NCBI RefSeq assembly: GCF_048569485.1
Contig: NC_134356.1
Span: 467,065,820 to 467,129,819, forward strand
DNA from: Anomaloglossus baeobatrachus
Lineage: Eukaryota; Chordata; Amphibia; Anura; Aromobatidae
Length of the DNA stretch: 64,000 nt
Direction: 5' to 3'
Positions 20,891-33,426 of this stretch are shown here, piece by piece. Position numbers and translations under genes: made by a program. Within the stretch, counting starts at the first letter, position 1. Each line of letters starts with the position of its first letter. Below the pieces are notes generated by a model. The model had not been told where the DNA came from. It did no database searches and was given only the letters and a program-made list of their open reading frames with translations.

Positions 20891-21515
20891 CAAACTTTAT
20901 ATTTTTTTCCTCCTGCTTCATTTCCCAGAGCATTAATCCCATCACTCAGACTGCTCTTATGCAATGTTTAGGGATTCAATGTATCGTAAAGTAGTAAGAA
21001 AACACTCTACCTTTGCAAATCTGCACATGCTGACAGTTTATGTCTACAGCAGATCAGATTCTCTACGTCTTTGAGACTCAGAATCCGGTGCTCACACATT
21101 TCTACTGTGCAAGCTCCACCAAACAATGGCAAAAAATTTTAGTTACCTTCAGGCAAAAATTTACTGTTTATCTGATCACAGCCAGTGACCCCATTAATTG
21201 CTACCTTCGCATAATGGTTATTGGGAGTGCTGTTGATGTTGAGTTGCAAATGATGTCAAAACAAGGCTCCCTGTCCCTAGCAAACTCTTTTCTTTTGCAT
21301 CTTTTCAAATCACATGTCCTCAACATTCCAATACCTAAACTTGTTTCTATTATCTTGCTGTCTACTTATTCCCTAGTGCTTTACTAAACATGTAGATTAC
21401 TTAGGAGGCCAAATTACCATGTTAAAAAATACCTTTTTGCTGCTAGTTACTCATTTATACTTTATATAATCACTTACCTAATGTTTATTTGGTCTCCCCT
21501 AACCATTTCTTTTAT
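20891..21515. other. No supported feature
   Basis: Unique-looking sequence. A 115-residue ORF at 21040-21387 shows no domain I recognise and no splice or promoter support. Confidence 0.3.
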
Positions 21516-24352
21516 TGAGTGAATTAAAGAGGACCTTCACCAGTTTTAGCAAATTAAACTGGATATGTCATGGAATAGTGGCTGCAAAGCTGAGCAAATC
21601 TAGTTTTATTTTTATCTTTTAATTTCTCCTCTCAATTACAGAGATATCAGCTTGTGAAATTTAGGGTATAATTAATGATAAGACAAACTGGGCGTTAGCA
21701 GAGATTTTTCGCTGTGGGCATGTAGTTTTTACTCTGTATGACTTTGACCATTTGTCAAGGGTCACAGCTTGAGAGATTAGTTAAAAGGTATCAGAACTAC
21801 AAAATGTTATTTTTGTTTCTCTCACTGAGAGCAATCAATCATTTAGCCTGAGAGATTACACATATCTCAACACTGTCACGATTTGTCACGAACAGCACTC
21901 CATGGCCTACAATAGTCAGTACAATATGCAATCATCTGATGAGTAATTAACAAGGCAACAGCTGCTTTCACTACTAACTAGGTCAATAATCAGGAACTCA
22001 GACTAAGCAGATAGTATATACACAGCTGACTCCAGTGCATGGAAGCTCCACAATAACCCAAGAAAAGTTACTGGCAGCCACCATCAATCGTTTATCAAGG
22101 CTGATTGAAAACCCATCATAGATAGCATAGGGCTTCAGGGATGTGGTTTATAGAGCAAGAAGAAAAAAGCTATTAAATTTTAAATATATTTAATCCGAAA
22201 AGTAGGTAGTGTTTATAAAAATATACAAAAGATGTTACAATGGGGACCAAACAATACAGTATATATATCTGTATAAAATAAAAGGGATAAACCAAAGAAA
22301 AGTATCTGAATTGTGGTTGCAAGGGTGGCACAATCCTCTTTTTGGAGGGATGCTCTCCTTTTAGAAAATATGGTACAATCCTACAACGAAGCGTAGCTTC
22401 CTGTTTTGAGCATTAACCCAATTTTTTTTTTATTTTAAAGGGCAGTATTTCCCATATACTTCCCATTGGGGACCTCAGATGGGGCTGGTAAAAGGATGCA
22501 GCTTCAGTATCTAGAAAATTATGAGATCCCCAACTTTCTTTTTATCTTTGCCCCTAGAGGTCCCAGGCAAAAGATATAGTGGTCATGCTTCCTATCACGG
22601 TTTTAACCTTCTACAGAAATAAAATACGGCAATGATTAGTATCATCCATCTGACCCATATTAATTTGGAGCTCATAGAAAGGTCTCACAATTACTTAACC
22701 TATATGCATATCATGCCTTTGGGATCACAATGCTGAAAATGTGTCTACCATATCTATAGGATCTACGCTTTCCACAAAAACCCAAATATTCATAACTTGG
22801 CTCAGGTCCGAAAAGTCTGGCTACATTCAATTTGAAATCCAGCAGAGCTGACTCCAGAGGTGATACATTTGATGCTTCTCAAGCTGTGGATACACAAATC
22901 CCAGACCCCTTGTCTAATTTCCAGCAGATATACCAGTTTAATTATCTGTCCACATCAGGGGGTCCAAGCTTAACAGGGGCCAGATGTAGCATTCCCTTTC
23001 ACTTTCTTCCTCAGTTATAATTAATCCCATATGTCTAATTTTGAGGTGGATATGGTCCCTCTCCAGAGACAGAGATGTTTTTATTTATTTTTTCTTCATT
23101 TATTTATTTTACTCACTTATATAGTACTATTAATTTCACGATGCTTTACAGGCATGATTATCACTGACGCCATTGGGGCTCATAATCTAAATCCCCTACT
23201 AATCTGATTTTCTGATTTTGAAGTGTGGGAGGAAACCGGAGCATGAGCAGTTGTCATGCTGCTACCGCTTATTACATCTCATTCATATTCACTGTTTCAC
23301 CTGCCCACCATCTGTTACAGCTTTTATGATTGGTTGCAGTGACACATCTGGCAAGCCACCATCTCTGATTGATTGCCCTCACAGAGTCTCGCTTGGCCCC
23401 CTAATGGGATTAAAATTTAAAAAAAGTGATGTAGGTTCACCCGTACATTGATACTCAGCACAGATAAAGCAGATGGTTGCAGGCTGCAGCTGCCAGCCAT
23501 GTGCATTATCTTGGCTGTGTATCAAAATATGAGAGACCCCATACAGCTTTTTTTTTTTACATTTTTAAAATAAATAATTAAAAAAAAAATGATATGCGGT
23601 CTCCCCCAATTTTGATACTCAGCCAAGATAAAGCTGACAGCTGGGGGCTGGTATTCTCAGGCTGGGGAGGCAAATGGTTACTGGGCCCCAGCCTAAAAAT
23701 ATCAGCCCACAGCTGCCCAGAATAGTTGCATCCATTAGAAGTGACATAGGGGGTCTATGACTCCTAATCCTGTAAGTAAAAAGAAATAAACACAAAACAT
23801 ACAGCAAAATCCTTCAATTAAAAAAAAAAAAAAAATACCCTCTTTATTCAATTTATCAACTCCCAAAAGACCCAAGTCTGACACAATCCACATCACAACA
23901 TCCTATGAGGAGCGCGACTCTGCCACCAACTGTAGTCACATAGCGTGGGCACATTAGAGAACATGACCGCACGCTGCGGTTTTAGGCAGACACTGACTGA
24001 GCAATGACGTCATTGAGTTTACCTCCGGTCTCAGCTGGAGGTTCCCATGGTAACCCACCTGTGATCACAGGTAAACTCACCTCAGGGGAACTGATTGAAT
24101 TCAATGAGACCTGCATCTCTTAGCAGAAAACCATGTTTTTTGCCAAGAGATGAAGATTGGTGCTGGAATTTATGCACTCATTCCTGTACCAACACTGCAT
24201 CTCCTGGCAAAAAGAAATGCATCAAAGGTACATACCAGTAAAAAACAAAGAGTCATTTATGAACAAAATCTAACAAAGTAAATCATCTTTTTCTAGTGCA
24301 GGTAGGCTTTTATAAATGTGGGGCGAAAATATGTGAATGCTGCCTTCAAGGG

Positions 24353-24716
24353 AATCTGTCACCAGGCTTTTGCTATTTACCGTAATCTGAGAGGGCCATG
24401 ATGTAGAGGTTGAGATTTTGATTCCAGAGTGATGTGTCCCTTACTGGACTACTTGCTATCATTTTGATAAAATTGCTGTCACAGTACATTGGCAGAAAGA
24501 TATTCAGTAGTGGGGACATAGTTACAAAGAGCAGGTGGACTACATGGCAGGAGACAGCTAGTCCTCTAGTGATAATCTCCCGCTGATAAAACACTGACTT
24601 TACTGAAACTACAACATGCAGACCAGTGAATGATACATTACTAGAGTCGGGGTCTCTGCCTCTACATCATGCTCTCAGATTACATGGCAAAAACCTGCTG
24701 ACAGTTTCCCTTTAAG
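24353..24716. mobile_element. MITE with AAGGGAATCTGTCACCAGG ends, copy in A
   Basis: The left end AAGGGAATCTGTCACCAGGC and the right end CCTGCTGACAGTTTCCCTTT are inverted repeats. The interior ATCTGAGAGGGCCATGATGT sequence is typical of a common amphibian MITE. Its counterpart in copy B is 40213-40636. It was present before the duplication. Confidence 0.65.
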
Positions 24717-24795
24717 ATGTGACCGAGCCAAGGCAATTTTCCTTATTAAGACTGGTGAGACCTACTGTACAACATAAAATCATGCTACAAATTAG

Positions 24796-25162
24796 ACCAC
24801 ATTCAGATATCCAAGATTTTTCAGAAATGTAAAAACACAGACCATTGTTCATCAGTACTTTGAATCTGAGTTCCATCAGAGTGTCAGATTTTTCGATAAA
24901 CTGCATGGCTTCTCTTATTCATTGTCATGTTTATCACGGCAAAACACAAACTACACGCTGATGCCATCCGCATGTTGTCCGTGATTTTCACAGATCCATA
25001 CATTTGTATGAGTAATTTTGATCCATGACTTGGATCAAAAATGGACATTAATGACATTTTTTGGCTGACACACAATTTGTAAAAAATAAAAAAACAAAAT
25101 GCGTACCTGTGAAAAACACTGATGGAACATGTACGTGACTCACAAACGTCTAAATGAGGCCC
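24796..25162. mobile_element. MITE ending CATTCAGA...TAAATGAGGCC, copy in A
   Basis: The left end CCACATTCAGATATCC is loosely inverse to the right end ACGTCTAAATGAGGCC. The interior includes CATCAGTACTTTGAATCTGA and TGGCTTCTCTTATTCATTG. In copy B the 15.5-kb hAT element sits inside this MITE. Confidence 0.5.
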
Positions 25163-25619
25163 GAGCCTATGAACACCCCAACAGTCTCAATGTGGTAGCG
25201 GACAATGCATTCTGAACTGTTTGAATTCTGTGTAACATGGCCGTCCAAACCTGAATGGTTACTTATTATCACCCTTACACATTGCGTAAATGAAGTTGTA
25301 TTATTTTATCTATATTATGAGGCATTTCAGGACACAAATGAGCTTTTATTATCAGCAGTGTTTAATTGGATTTGTTTTATTGCATGTAATTATTTTATTA
25401 CAGTTAGTTTTATTTACATTTGTTTTCTTGTATCACTTTAATATGTCACATGTTCATATTTGCCAATACTCAGGGTAGTTAGGCTTTTTCAGTTATGCTA
25501 TCATGCTGCTACATGAACTTGAATCTGCAATTATTCCCGCTCCATGAGAGACTGTATATGTCCAATAGAAAGAAGGAACTTGGCTAATGGCTTCTTTATT
25601 TGCTATTGTTGTAGTGCAA

Positions 25620-25880
25620 TACATACATAAATGTTTTGGTCTAACATTAAGGCACCTATTCACAGCAGTCTTGCTTTTTTATAGCTCTTTTCAATATTTT
25701 TTTACATGACCAGACCACCATCAATCCATTAATCTGAAGAAGGCATGGCGGTAAAGTCATTTATATTTGGATTGCACATTAAAAGTAAAAATAAATCATT
25801 AACAAGCTTTGAATGCCAAGATCTTTATTTCCTCTGGATCGGGAGTGAACCCTACTTGGCACCTGCATGGTGAGGAATGC
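25620..25880 (+). mobile_element. Possible Penelope terminal-repeat fragment
   Basis: CTGAAGAAGGCATGGCGG followed by AAGTAAAAATAAATCATTAA and CTTTATTTCCTCTGGATCG resembles terminal repeats of amphibian Penelope elements that carry a CTGAAGA...GAAAC hammerhead. The second box is decayed to GGTAAAG here. The call is weak. Confidence 0.35.
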
Positions 25881-26793
25881 CATATAGTTAAAAAAATGTT
25901 GAACTTCATATGTCCATTAAATGGTTAAACAATATCTTGTGATTTATTTTCCAAATTAATTCAATGTACTGAATATTTTTATATGTATTATTTATAATTT
26001 AGTATTTGTTTACATGAACTGTTATTCTTGAATGTAAAATCATCATTTATCATATTCCCTCCTTATTGTCTGTTTATGACTTATGGATAAAGATGGGCAA
26101 ACTATCAGATGTTCTGGCTCGGCAGGTCCAGCTGGACGTAAAAAAAATCTAGTTTGGGACTGGACTTGAATCTGAACATGAGCCAAGATGCTGAACCAAA
26201 TATAAGTCTATGGGGTCCCGAAATAAGGTGCTGTAAAATAGTAGTAGTGTGGGCTGGGGAGCTGCAAAAGGAAACAAAACAGGAATAAAAACAGGACAAT
26301 TATACTTACCGAGTCTCACGTGTGGCTGTCACACTACTTCCAGGTCCGCTTATTAACCCTCATGAATATTCACTGCTTCCCCGCTGCGACAGTGTCTGTT
26401 ATTAGTTGCAGTCAGACTGTCGGTGTGACAGCATTTTGATACCCAGTACCCAGTGCAGATAAAGCGGACAGCTCCAGGTTGTAAGTTAAAAGAAACCTTT
26501 TTTTCCCAATTTATTAAACCGCAACACACCCCTAAAGGTCCGACGTAATACACACGAGGTACCACAATGATCACGGCTCTGCTACATCTGAGGTTGTTGA
26601 GCACAGTCAAATTATAAAATATGACTGGTCACTGCGGCATCAGGAACACTATAACTAAGCCACAGCTGTGAGGGTTACTGAGTTCACCTGAGGTGAAATG
26701 ACGTAAGGTGAACACATTAAACTTAGTGACGTCAATATCGGATTACCAGATTAGGTATAGTATTTGGTTGCAGAAATTTCTGCACCTTATCTG
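25881..26793. other. AT-rich spacer with old hAT-like repeat
   Basis: 25881-26090 has no feature. 26095-26480 resembles old non-autonomous repeats, with phrases such as CTATGGGGTCCCG and GTGCTGTAAAATAG. A related piece is at 36135-36330. There is no gene. Confidence 0.35.
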
Positions 26794-27966
26794 TGTCGCG
26801 GGCGGGGAAGGACACCGCTGCGCTGCGCTCGCTAACGCTCGGGTCCGGCGCTGCTGCGATGGCTGCTCGGTGGCTCGAGCGATGGGCTGGATCCGGGGAC
26901 TCCAGCGGCGCTCCTCGCCCGTCAGTGAAAGAGGTGGTTGGTTTGGGGGATTATAGTCCGTGACACTACCCACGGGTTGTGGTGAGGTTGGGCACCACCG
27001 CTGCTATTGACGGGGATCCCGGGAGCGATGGTAGGGAGCAGCTGGGATGTTTCTCTCCCCTCCGTGGGTAGAGGGGTTGGTGGTCCCGGGTCCTGGTGAG
27101 GTGTCGGGGAGGCAGGGTTGGCAAGGTGCAGGGTCGCTTGGACTGCGCAGCGCGGTGCCGGATGGCACGGTAGTACTCACTCAGCCACAAATGGATGCAA
27201 AGTCTCTGGTAAAACAAATGGCTGGATGGACGGGTCCCGCAGCCGGCTGCTGTGGTTTCTCCTGGACGGTTGGTGGTGGCTGCCTTTCCCTGCACCTTTT
27301 GTGTATCTACGGTCCCAATGGCTTCCCACCGGTAACCCACTCCCCAGCGTGTATATGGGCCAGAGGAGCCCTTTTGCCCGCAGGCTCTGGCCCTGGGAAC
27401 TCTAGCTTTGGCGGTAGCTGCATTTCCCTTGTACTGGTTGGACGGTTGCCTTCAATCGGGTCTTGGCTGTTTGGAAACCCCTGGGGTTCCGGTCACTAAC
27501 GGATTTGACCTGTTTAACGGTGACTCCAAGCCTGGTCAGGGTCCGCAGGCCCTGCCGGTTTGTGCTGGCTTCACTTCGCTCCCCGGTTCGGTACCGGCAG
27601 GCCACCGCCCATCCCCGGTCCTACGGTTCCGCGTTGATCTGCCTCTCCTGCAGACGGCCACCACCGTCTGCCAACCTTGCTCTCGGTGCCAAGGCCACGT
27701 ACCCGGACACAGTCAGTTTGCTCCTCTACTCATACTTCACTCCTCTCACTTTGACTTCCCTAACTTCACTGCCTTCCTTTTCCCGCCTCCAGGACTATGA
27801 ACTCCTCAGTGGGTGGGGCCAACCACCTGGCTCCACCCCACCTGGCGTGGACATCAGCCCCTGGAGGGAGGCAACAAGGATTTTGTGTCTGGCTGATGTG
27901 CCTATCTCGGGGTGGGGGTGTCGTGTTGTAGTCCCTGTGACAACCTGGCTAGTCCAGGGAGCCACA
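26794..27966 (-). mobile_element. Solo LTR with 4-bp target duplication
   Basis: 1173 bp, opening TGTCGCGGGCGGGGAAGG and closing GGAGCCACA in plus reading. It is a diverged relative of the LTRs at 47253 and 54429 in the same orientation. TCTG flanks both sides (26790-26793 and 27967-27970). It split a repeat that can be read continuously when it is removed. No internal region remains, so it is an LTR-LTR recombination product. The long ORFs inside on both strands are GC-rich artefacts. Confidence 0.82.
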
Positions 27967-27970
27967 TCTG

Positions 27971-28827
27971 CATTTCCTGCCAAAAAAGCACCAAAAATGC
28001 TATAAGGTTTTGATGCATTTTCAATGTGTTTTACTGCCAGGAGATGCAGATTTTGTGCAGAGATGTCTGCAACAAATTTCTGAGCCAAATCTGCATCTCA
28101 TTATCACGGGTTGTGATGGGATACCCAGTGACCGGGGCTCCTAAGTTGCCTTCAGGCTAGGAGGGCCCGAGCTGTCCCAGATTCCAGAGATACGTCTGAT
28201 AGTGATGATGTCTGGGCCACCTGTACAGCTCTGATCTAATGCCCACTTCTTCCTCTCCCTAGGGGAGAGCAGGGACAGGAATGTAAAACCCACAGATAAG
28301 GACAAATGAGAAACCAAAACTCAATCATACAGCCCACTCACACAGAGGTATTAGATAACAAGTGATTAGGAGGAAAATAAGAGCAGGGAGTTAACAACAA
28401 GTTGACAAGAGAACTCCACAAGAACTCCATGCACAAAGCAAAATAATCAACAGCAGGACTGTTATACAGCAGCATACTGTTTTGCCAAATTTATTAACAC
28501 TAAGGTTCAGAGACGACTTTAAATAAGGCAATTAAGTAATTTTATTATAAAGATTAATATGAAATACAACCTTAAATGAAAAGTATGATACTGCGTACAC
28601 CTTTCTATATTCAACATACAATTAAGTACAGTTAAATACTTACGTCACCAAGGAGCTTTTGAACATCATCTGCCTGGAAGAGTAGTAAGAGAAGCATGAC
28701 AGAGACAGAGAACTCCTGGAAATCCCAGCACTGACCGGACATCTCACGGTGCAGGTACATGAGCTTCTGTCTTTGCTATAGTTAATCTGATCTTAAATAG
28801 AGGATTGTACAAATATTACAAGCCTAA
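27971..28827. other. Repeat-like spacer, no gene
   Basis: 27971-28105 completes the small repeat split by the solo LTR. 28106-28827 has no ORF with a recognised motif. Its composition suggests an old retroelement fragment, but I cannot support a family. Confidence 0.3.
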
Positions 28828-29388
28828 TGCAGGCGTCACACGAGACGAGCTATCGTGCTTTGCATCGTTGGGGTCACGGTTTTCATGACGCACATCCGGC
28901 GTCGTTTCGTGTGACACCTCCAAGCGACGCTGAATCGGCCACAAATCGTGAGTCATGTACACGTCACTTATTTTTAAAAAATCGTTTATTTTTCATGGCG
29001 CCAGTTGTTCATCGTACCCGGGGCAGCACACATTGCTCCGTGTGACACCCCGGGCACGATAAACACAGCTTACCTGCGTCCCGCGGCACCCGCCGGCTAT
29101 GGGGAAGGAAGGAGGTGGGCGGGATGTTTACGTCCCACTCATCTCCGCCCCTCCGCTTCTATTGGGCAGCCGCTGTGTGACGTCGCTGTGATGCCGAACG
29201 TCCCTCCCCCTTCAGGAAGAGGATGTTCGCCGCCCACAGCGAGGTCGCTCAGCAGGTAAGTACGTGTGACGGCGGTTTAACGACTTTGTGTGACACGGGC
29301 AGCGATTTGCCCGTGACGCACAAACGACGGAGGCGGGTACAATCGCTCGTGCGATCGTACAATAGATCGTACCGTGTGACGCCCGCAT
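28828..29388. mobile_element. Harbinger-like MITE, copy 2
   Basis: The left end TGCAGGCGTCACACGA and the right end CGTGTGACGCCCGCA are inverted repeats. It shares with copies 1, 3 and 4 the core GGGCGGGATGTTTACGTCCC and CCGCCCCTCCGCTTCTATTG. The flanks TAA and TAG almost match. The interior is CpG-rich while surroundings are AT-rich. Confidence 0.65.
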
Positions 29389-29990
29389 TAGAGTTAATGT
29401 GTTGTGGTCTTATTGATCCATGCCCTTTGATGGCCAGTCTTTAAGCATAGATGAATCAGAGATAGAACACACATCAGACAATGGGTTAATTAACCCACAC
29501 AATTCAAATCTCCCAAAAATATACATCAGATATTTGAGCTAAGTAAATCACAAAGTTTCTGTTACAATGGATATATTGTCTGTCTGTGTATATAAAGCAA
29601 ACACACAAAAACCTTAGGATGAACAAGGTTTTTGTAACAATGTGTTACAACTTAACTTTTAACTTAATATAATGTATGGACTCAAAAATAGCCATTTTTA
29701 TATTTGCAATACACATACGGACTGATGTAGCTAAATGTTAAAAAGATTGGGAGTGACTGTGATAGGTCTCCTATAACATCTGATCCAAGAGATAACCAGC
29801 AGGTTAGCAGAAATTAGCTCTTGCAAGACGAGTCACTAATGAGAACACACCAGGTCGATGTCTGAGCCTGTCTAGGTAACTCAGAGGAGGTGTAACACTC
29901 ACTGCCAGAGATGGTGGAGTCTAGGTGCTGCTCCCAGTGCAGAGACAGGGACTGTAGTAGCTGACCCACATGGCAGAGACGGACACAGTT
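29389..29990. other. No supported feature
   Basis: AT-rich sequence without gene or repeat structure that I could define. Confidence 0.3.
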
Positions 29991-30415
29991 GCAGACAGCC
30001 TGAGTCTCCTGTGTAGACAGGGACCACCAGGGTAGCTGAGGCAGACAGCATAGGCAGGACAGACAGGCAGAGTCACTAGCAAGGCTGGGTCCACCGGAGT
30101 GGCTGAGGCAGATGGCATGGGCAAGATGAAGAGGCAGAGTCACTAGCAAGGCTGGGACCACTGGAGTGGCTGAGGCAGAAAACAAGGCCAGGATGGACAG
30201 TCAGAGTCACCAGCAGGACAGGAACCACTGGAGTAGCTAAGGCAGATGGCATGGCCAGGACAGACAGGCAGAGTCATTAGCAAGGCTGGGAGCTTCGGAG
30301 TGGCTGAGGCAGAATGGACAGACAGAGTCACTAGAGCCAACAAGGCAGAACAGACAGGTAGCAGGTACCAACAGGACAGGATGGGCTGGTAGCAGATGCC
30401 AACAGGACAGGACGG
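29990..30415 (+). repeat. ~67-bp minisatellite, decayed
   Basis: Units begin GTCACTAGCAAGGCTGGGAC and continue GAGTGGCTGAGGCAGA with GGCAGA at the unit end. Four or five copies at about 67-bp spacing (30072, 30138, 30206, 30273) become shorter to the right. The Leu/Cys/Pro-rich minus ORFs at 29814-30482 come from it. Confidence 0.7.
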
Positions 30416-30865
30416 ACTGGAGCATTATTCCCCACACAGCTGATCTGATCAACAAGCATGTGCAGCTAACAGGTGCCAGCATTCACAGATCATCAGCATT
30501 TCTCCTATTCAGATGGATGCTAAAGCATCGCTTTGCACAAAAGAAGCAATGGGACAGTGGAGGCTTCAAGTACCCTAATAAAATTCAAAAAAATATGATT
30601 TTAAAAATCTGAAAAAATCCCCAAAACTATAAATTCAAATCAACCACCTTTTGTCCCATTGAAAATAAAATAATAAAAAATTACATACATTTGATATCTC
30701 CACGTTCAGAATGCCTGATCAAAATTTACAATGAATTAATCTGATTGGTAAAGGAAATGGAGAAAAATGCAAAACAACAGATTTACGTTTTTTTGTTAGT
30801 CATAATATTGGATTAAAATGCAATAGAAGGCGATCAAAATATTGCATCTACCCACAAATGGTATA

Positions 30866-32497
30866 CCATATTTTTCCGATTATAAGACTCATTAGACTAT
30901 AAGATGCGCTCAAAATATAGATGAAAAAAATATATAGTAAAAAAATAATTTTTAACGTTAAAATTGTGGTCCATCTCGTAGTCTTATGATCTGTCTTATA
31001 GGCAGAATGTAGCTTATGGGGGGACAGGTTCATAGAAAGCTGGTGGTGGGACAAGAAGATTGTGATGCTGGAGAGAGAGGATGTCGCGAGGCAGGCAACA
31101 GATGCGATGGAATGCAGGAAAATGGCGCCGGAGACAGTACATGCACGGATTGAGATCAAAGAGATCCAAGATCACAATCTGTGGATTTTCCTAGAAGTCC
31201 ATCACATCTGTCACTGGGAGATCATTGGTGCATGTCTCGAGTATCGCCCCGCAACCTCGGCTGCGGCCGCCGAGCCGCTCGGATCCGTGCTCGCGTTCTA
31301 CGGGTGGTGGCTCGAGCCTCTCACGGACCCGGGGGTCACGTCGCTCTGCAAGGGGGGTTGGCGTTGCACATGGGGGAATGCGAGTAGTTGGTTTTGGGAT
31401 GATTGTTCGTGACGCCACCCACGGGTTGTGGTGATGGTGGACACCACCGCTGCGGTGAAGGTACTGTGACTCCCGAGAGTGGTGTAGTGGCGCAGCTAGG
31501 TGTTGACCCCTCCGTGGGTAGGGGGTGTTGGTCCCGGGGCCCGATGTAGCGAGGGCCAAGGTGTAGGGTTGCGGTGCCGCGCGGTGCGGTGCCTGAGGGC
31601 ACTGGTGTACTCACGATTAAACCACACAGAGTCACTGGTAAACCAAACGAAAATATGAACGAGGCCCGCAGCCGGCTGCAGCTTCCTAGTCGGGTTGGCA
31701 ATGTCCACCTTTCTCCTGCACCTATGTAGTAGTTTGACCACTGTGCCTGAGCACTGGTAGTCCGCTCCCCGGCTTGTAGATGTCGGAAGAGCTCCTTTGC
31801 CCGCAGGCGCTGGCCCTTGGATCTCTGGCCTTTGGCGGTGGCTACTATCCGGACGGGTTGGGCTGTTGCCTTCTAACAGGACTTTGGTGGGAATGAACCC
31901 CTGAGGTCCAGACCACAATCAGTTAATTCGACTATGGTGGTGGCATATAGCCTAGTTCGGGGTCTGAGTACCCTGCCTGGTGCTCCGGTATCCTGTTAGC
32001 TCCCCGGTTTGGTTCCGGCGGGCCACTACCCTGTCCCAGTCCCTTACGGTTCCGCTGGTCGTGTTCCCGGTCTCCTGCAGGCGGTCACTGCCGTCTGCCT
32101 GCCTGACTGTTTCACTGACTCAACTCAACTCCTCTCTCTTCCTCTCCCTGAACTCTTTGTGTTTTCCTGCCTCAGGCCAGCAGACTCCTCGGGGGGCATG
32201 TCTTTCTGCCTGACTCTGCCCACCTGGTGTGCCTGTCTAACTGAGGGAGGCAATCAGGTCTTTATGGTTGACTGATGGTACCTTTCTAGTGTGGGGGTGT
32301 ATGTGGTGATGTTGTAACCTGTGACCCCTGGGGTCCAGGGCGTCACACTCGCGCTGCCAGTACACCTCATACTCCCAGCCCAGGGTCTTCACCATCACCT
32401 TACTCGTGCCATCACTGGCTTCTTCCAGTGACTTTAATTCACTGCCCCCGCGGTAAGCCACATTTGGCTGAATATTGGGGGAAAAAAGTACTTCTTA
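30866..32497. mobile_element. Non-autonomous DNA transposon with inverted ends
   Basis: The left end ACCATATTTTTCCGATTATA-AGAC and the inverse of the right end TACTTTTGGATTGTAAGA are related. Further in, AATGTAGCTTATGGGGGG (about 31008) mirrors the inverse AATGTGGCTTACCGCGGGGG of 32448-32466. This is the ATTTTTCxGAxTATAAGACGC type widespread in vertebrates. Without the solo LTR inside it would be about 520 bp. Confidence 0.55.
31240..32347 (-). mobile_element. Solo LTR with CTCG target duplication
   Basis: 1.1-kb GC-rich block ending GGGCGTCACA, homologous to the other LTRs of this window and in minus orientation. CTCG flanks both sides (31236-31239 and 32348-32351). It sits inside the DNA transposon at 30866-32497. 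There is no internal region. Confidence 0.78.
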
Positions 32498-33120
32498 CAA
32501 TCCAAAAGTAAGTAAAACCGCCAGCTCAAGACTCAAAATATAAACCATCACAGCCCCAGATCCCAAAAAATGAGAGCACTCAGAAAATGGCGACACAAGA
32601 ACAAATTTTTTTTATACAAATTTCTGATTATTTTTTCACCACTCTCTTAAAAGTAAAATTATACATGTTTCGAATCTACAAACTTGTACTTATCCGGGGA
32701 ATCTTAATGCCAGGTCAGTTTTACCATATAATGAACATGATAAATAAAAAAAAAAATCCAAACATTTGTGGAATTGCACTGTTTTTACATATCATCGCAC
32801 TTAGAATTTGTTTATCTGTTTTCCAGTACAAGATGGGAGAGAATGATTGGTGTCAGTCAAAAGTACAACTTATCCCACAAAAAATCAAGCCCCCATATGG
32901 AAAGATTAATGGAAAAATAAAAAAGTTGTGGCTTTTGGAAAAAGGGGAGGAAAAAAATGAAAATGGAAAATCGCCCGGGGGTGAAAGGGATAAAGCACTA
33001 CTCCTGCAGTAAAATGAAAAGGAAACAATGCAGAATAAGGAAAAAGGATGTCTCCAAAGTATAGAAAACTTTCAATTCATTCAAAAATCTTTAAAAATCC
33101 ATGATATGTCTGTATCACTC

Positions 33121-33158
33121 AAACATGTTTCAGGCACTGGATGCTTGTTCAGCCGGAC
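33121..33158 (-). other. Decayed hammerhead-like sequence
   Basis: The minus strand reads CTGAACA then, 14 bases later, GAAAC followed by ATGTTT. The second box is intact, but the first departs from CTGANGA at the essential G. It lies about 430 bp upstream of the GCNT3-like start. It could be a chance match or a Penelope relic. Confidence 0.25.
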
Positions 33159-33417
33159 CATGGATTTATCGCCAATCAGCTAAACAACCAGGTATATCAA
33201 TCTACTGAACATGGTGAGACACAAGAAGAAACTATACTGGAGTGGTGCTTTAAGTTGACTATTCAGAGTCCTTGCTTCTGCATAGCTTTTACATTAAAGA
33301 AGAACACAATCAGTATGGCACTTCTAAATCACGCGGGAGGGAGCATGGAACCTTTGTTTGCGTAACGTGTGAAATTTGATTGCACATCAGTGACACACTC
33401 AGTATTGGACATCTGCG

Positions 33418-33426
33418 TATATAAAG
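33418..33426 (+). promoter_or_regulatory. TATA box of the GCNT3-like gene
   Basis: TATATAAAG lies 162 bp before the ATG, giving a predicted start near 33450 and a 5' leader of about 140 nt. Whether this proximal promoter or a distant one with a spliced leader is used cannot be decided. An ATTAG just before the ATG could serve as a weak acceptor. Confidence 0.5.

Larger units (their letters stand above)
21516..25584 (+). repeat. 4-kb duplicated segment, copy A
   Basis: Collinear with 37361-41506 plus 57043-57720 in the same orientation, at roughly 90% identity by eye. It starts at TGAGTGAATTAAAGAGGA and ends at GAACTTGGC. The shared contents include MITEs, a TTTATTTATTT tract and palindromic repeats. 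Copy A lacks the Harbinger-type MITE, the small MITE and the hAT insertion found in copy B. It also lacks about 100 bp present in B near 38215-38330. No gene was recognised inside. Confidence 0.85.
30590..33003 (+). mobile_element. Dispersed amphibian-type repeat, split by nested insertions
   Basis: 30590-30865 (AAAATCCCCAAAACTATAAA, GATATCTCCACGTTCAGAA, GGCGATCAAAATATTGCAT) and 32498-33003 (ACCGCCAGCTCAAGACTCAA, CTTAATGCCAGGTCAGTTTT, GGGGGTGAAAGGGATAAAG) are the two halves of one repeat that I remember as continuous in frog DNA. A third, inverted piece of the family is at about 37112-37300. It has no known coding part. Confidence 0.55.

Noticed and set aside
20177-20994. Long ORFs on both strands (His/Thr/Pro-rich and Cys/Val/Gly-rich)
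   Set aside because: They follow the 19-bp minisatellite, which contains no stop codons in any frame. There is no domain or non-repeat sequence.
21040-21387. 115-residue ORF as a small gene
   Set aside because: No recognised motif, no promoter or polyadenylation signal in a sensible place, and length within chance for AT-rich DNA.
21934-21965. CTGATGAGTAAT as a further hammerhead (also at 37711)
   Set aside because: No GAAAC box and no stem II follows. It is shared by both duplication copies only by descent.
27047-28005. Overlapping ORFs of 95-180 residues in GC-rich DNA
   Set aside because: They lie inside the solo LTR 26794-27966. Similar ORFs appear in every LTR copy of the family (47276-48501, 54452-55692), caused by high GC.
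32237-32461. Exon-like minus-strand frame (AYRGGSELKSLEEASDG...GWEYEVYWQRE) preceded by a CAG acceptor-like site
   Set aside because: Its first codons fall in the inner inverted repeat of the DNA transposon 30866-32497 and it is interrupted by a solo LTR. I know no matching protein, so it is probably transposon sequence.
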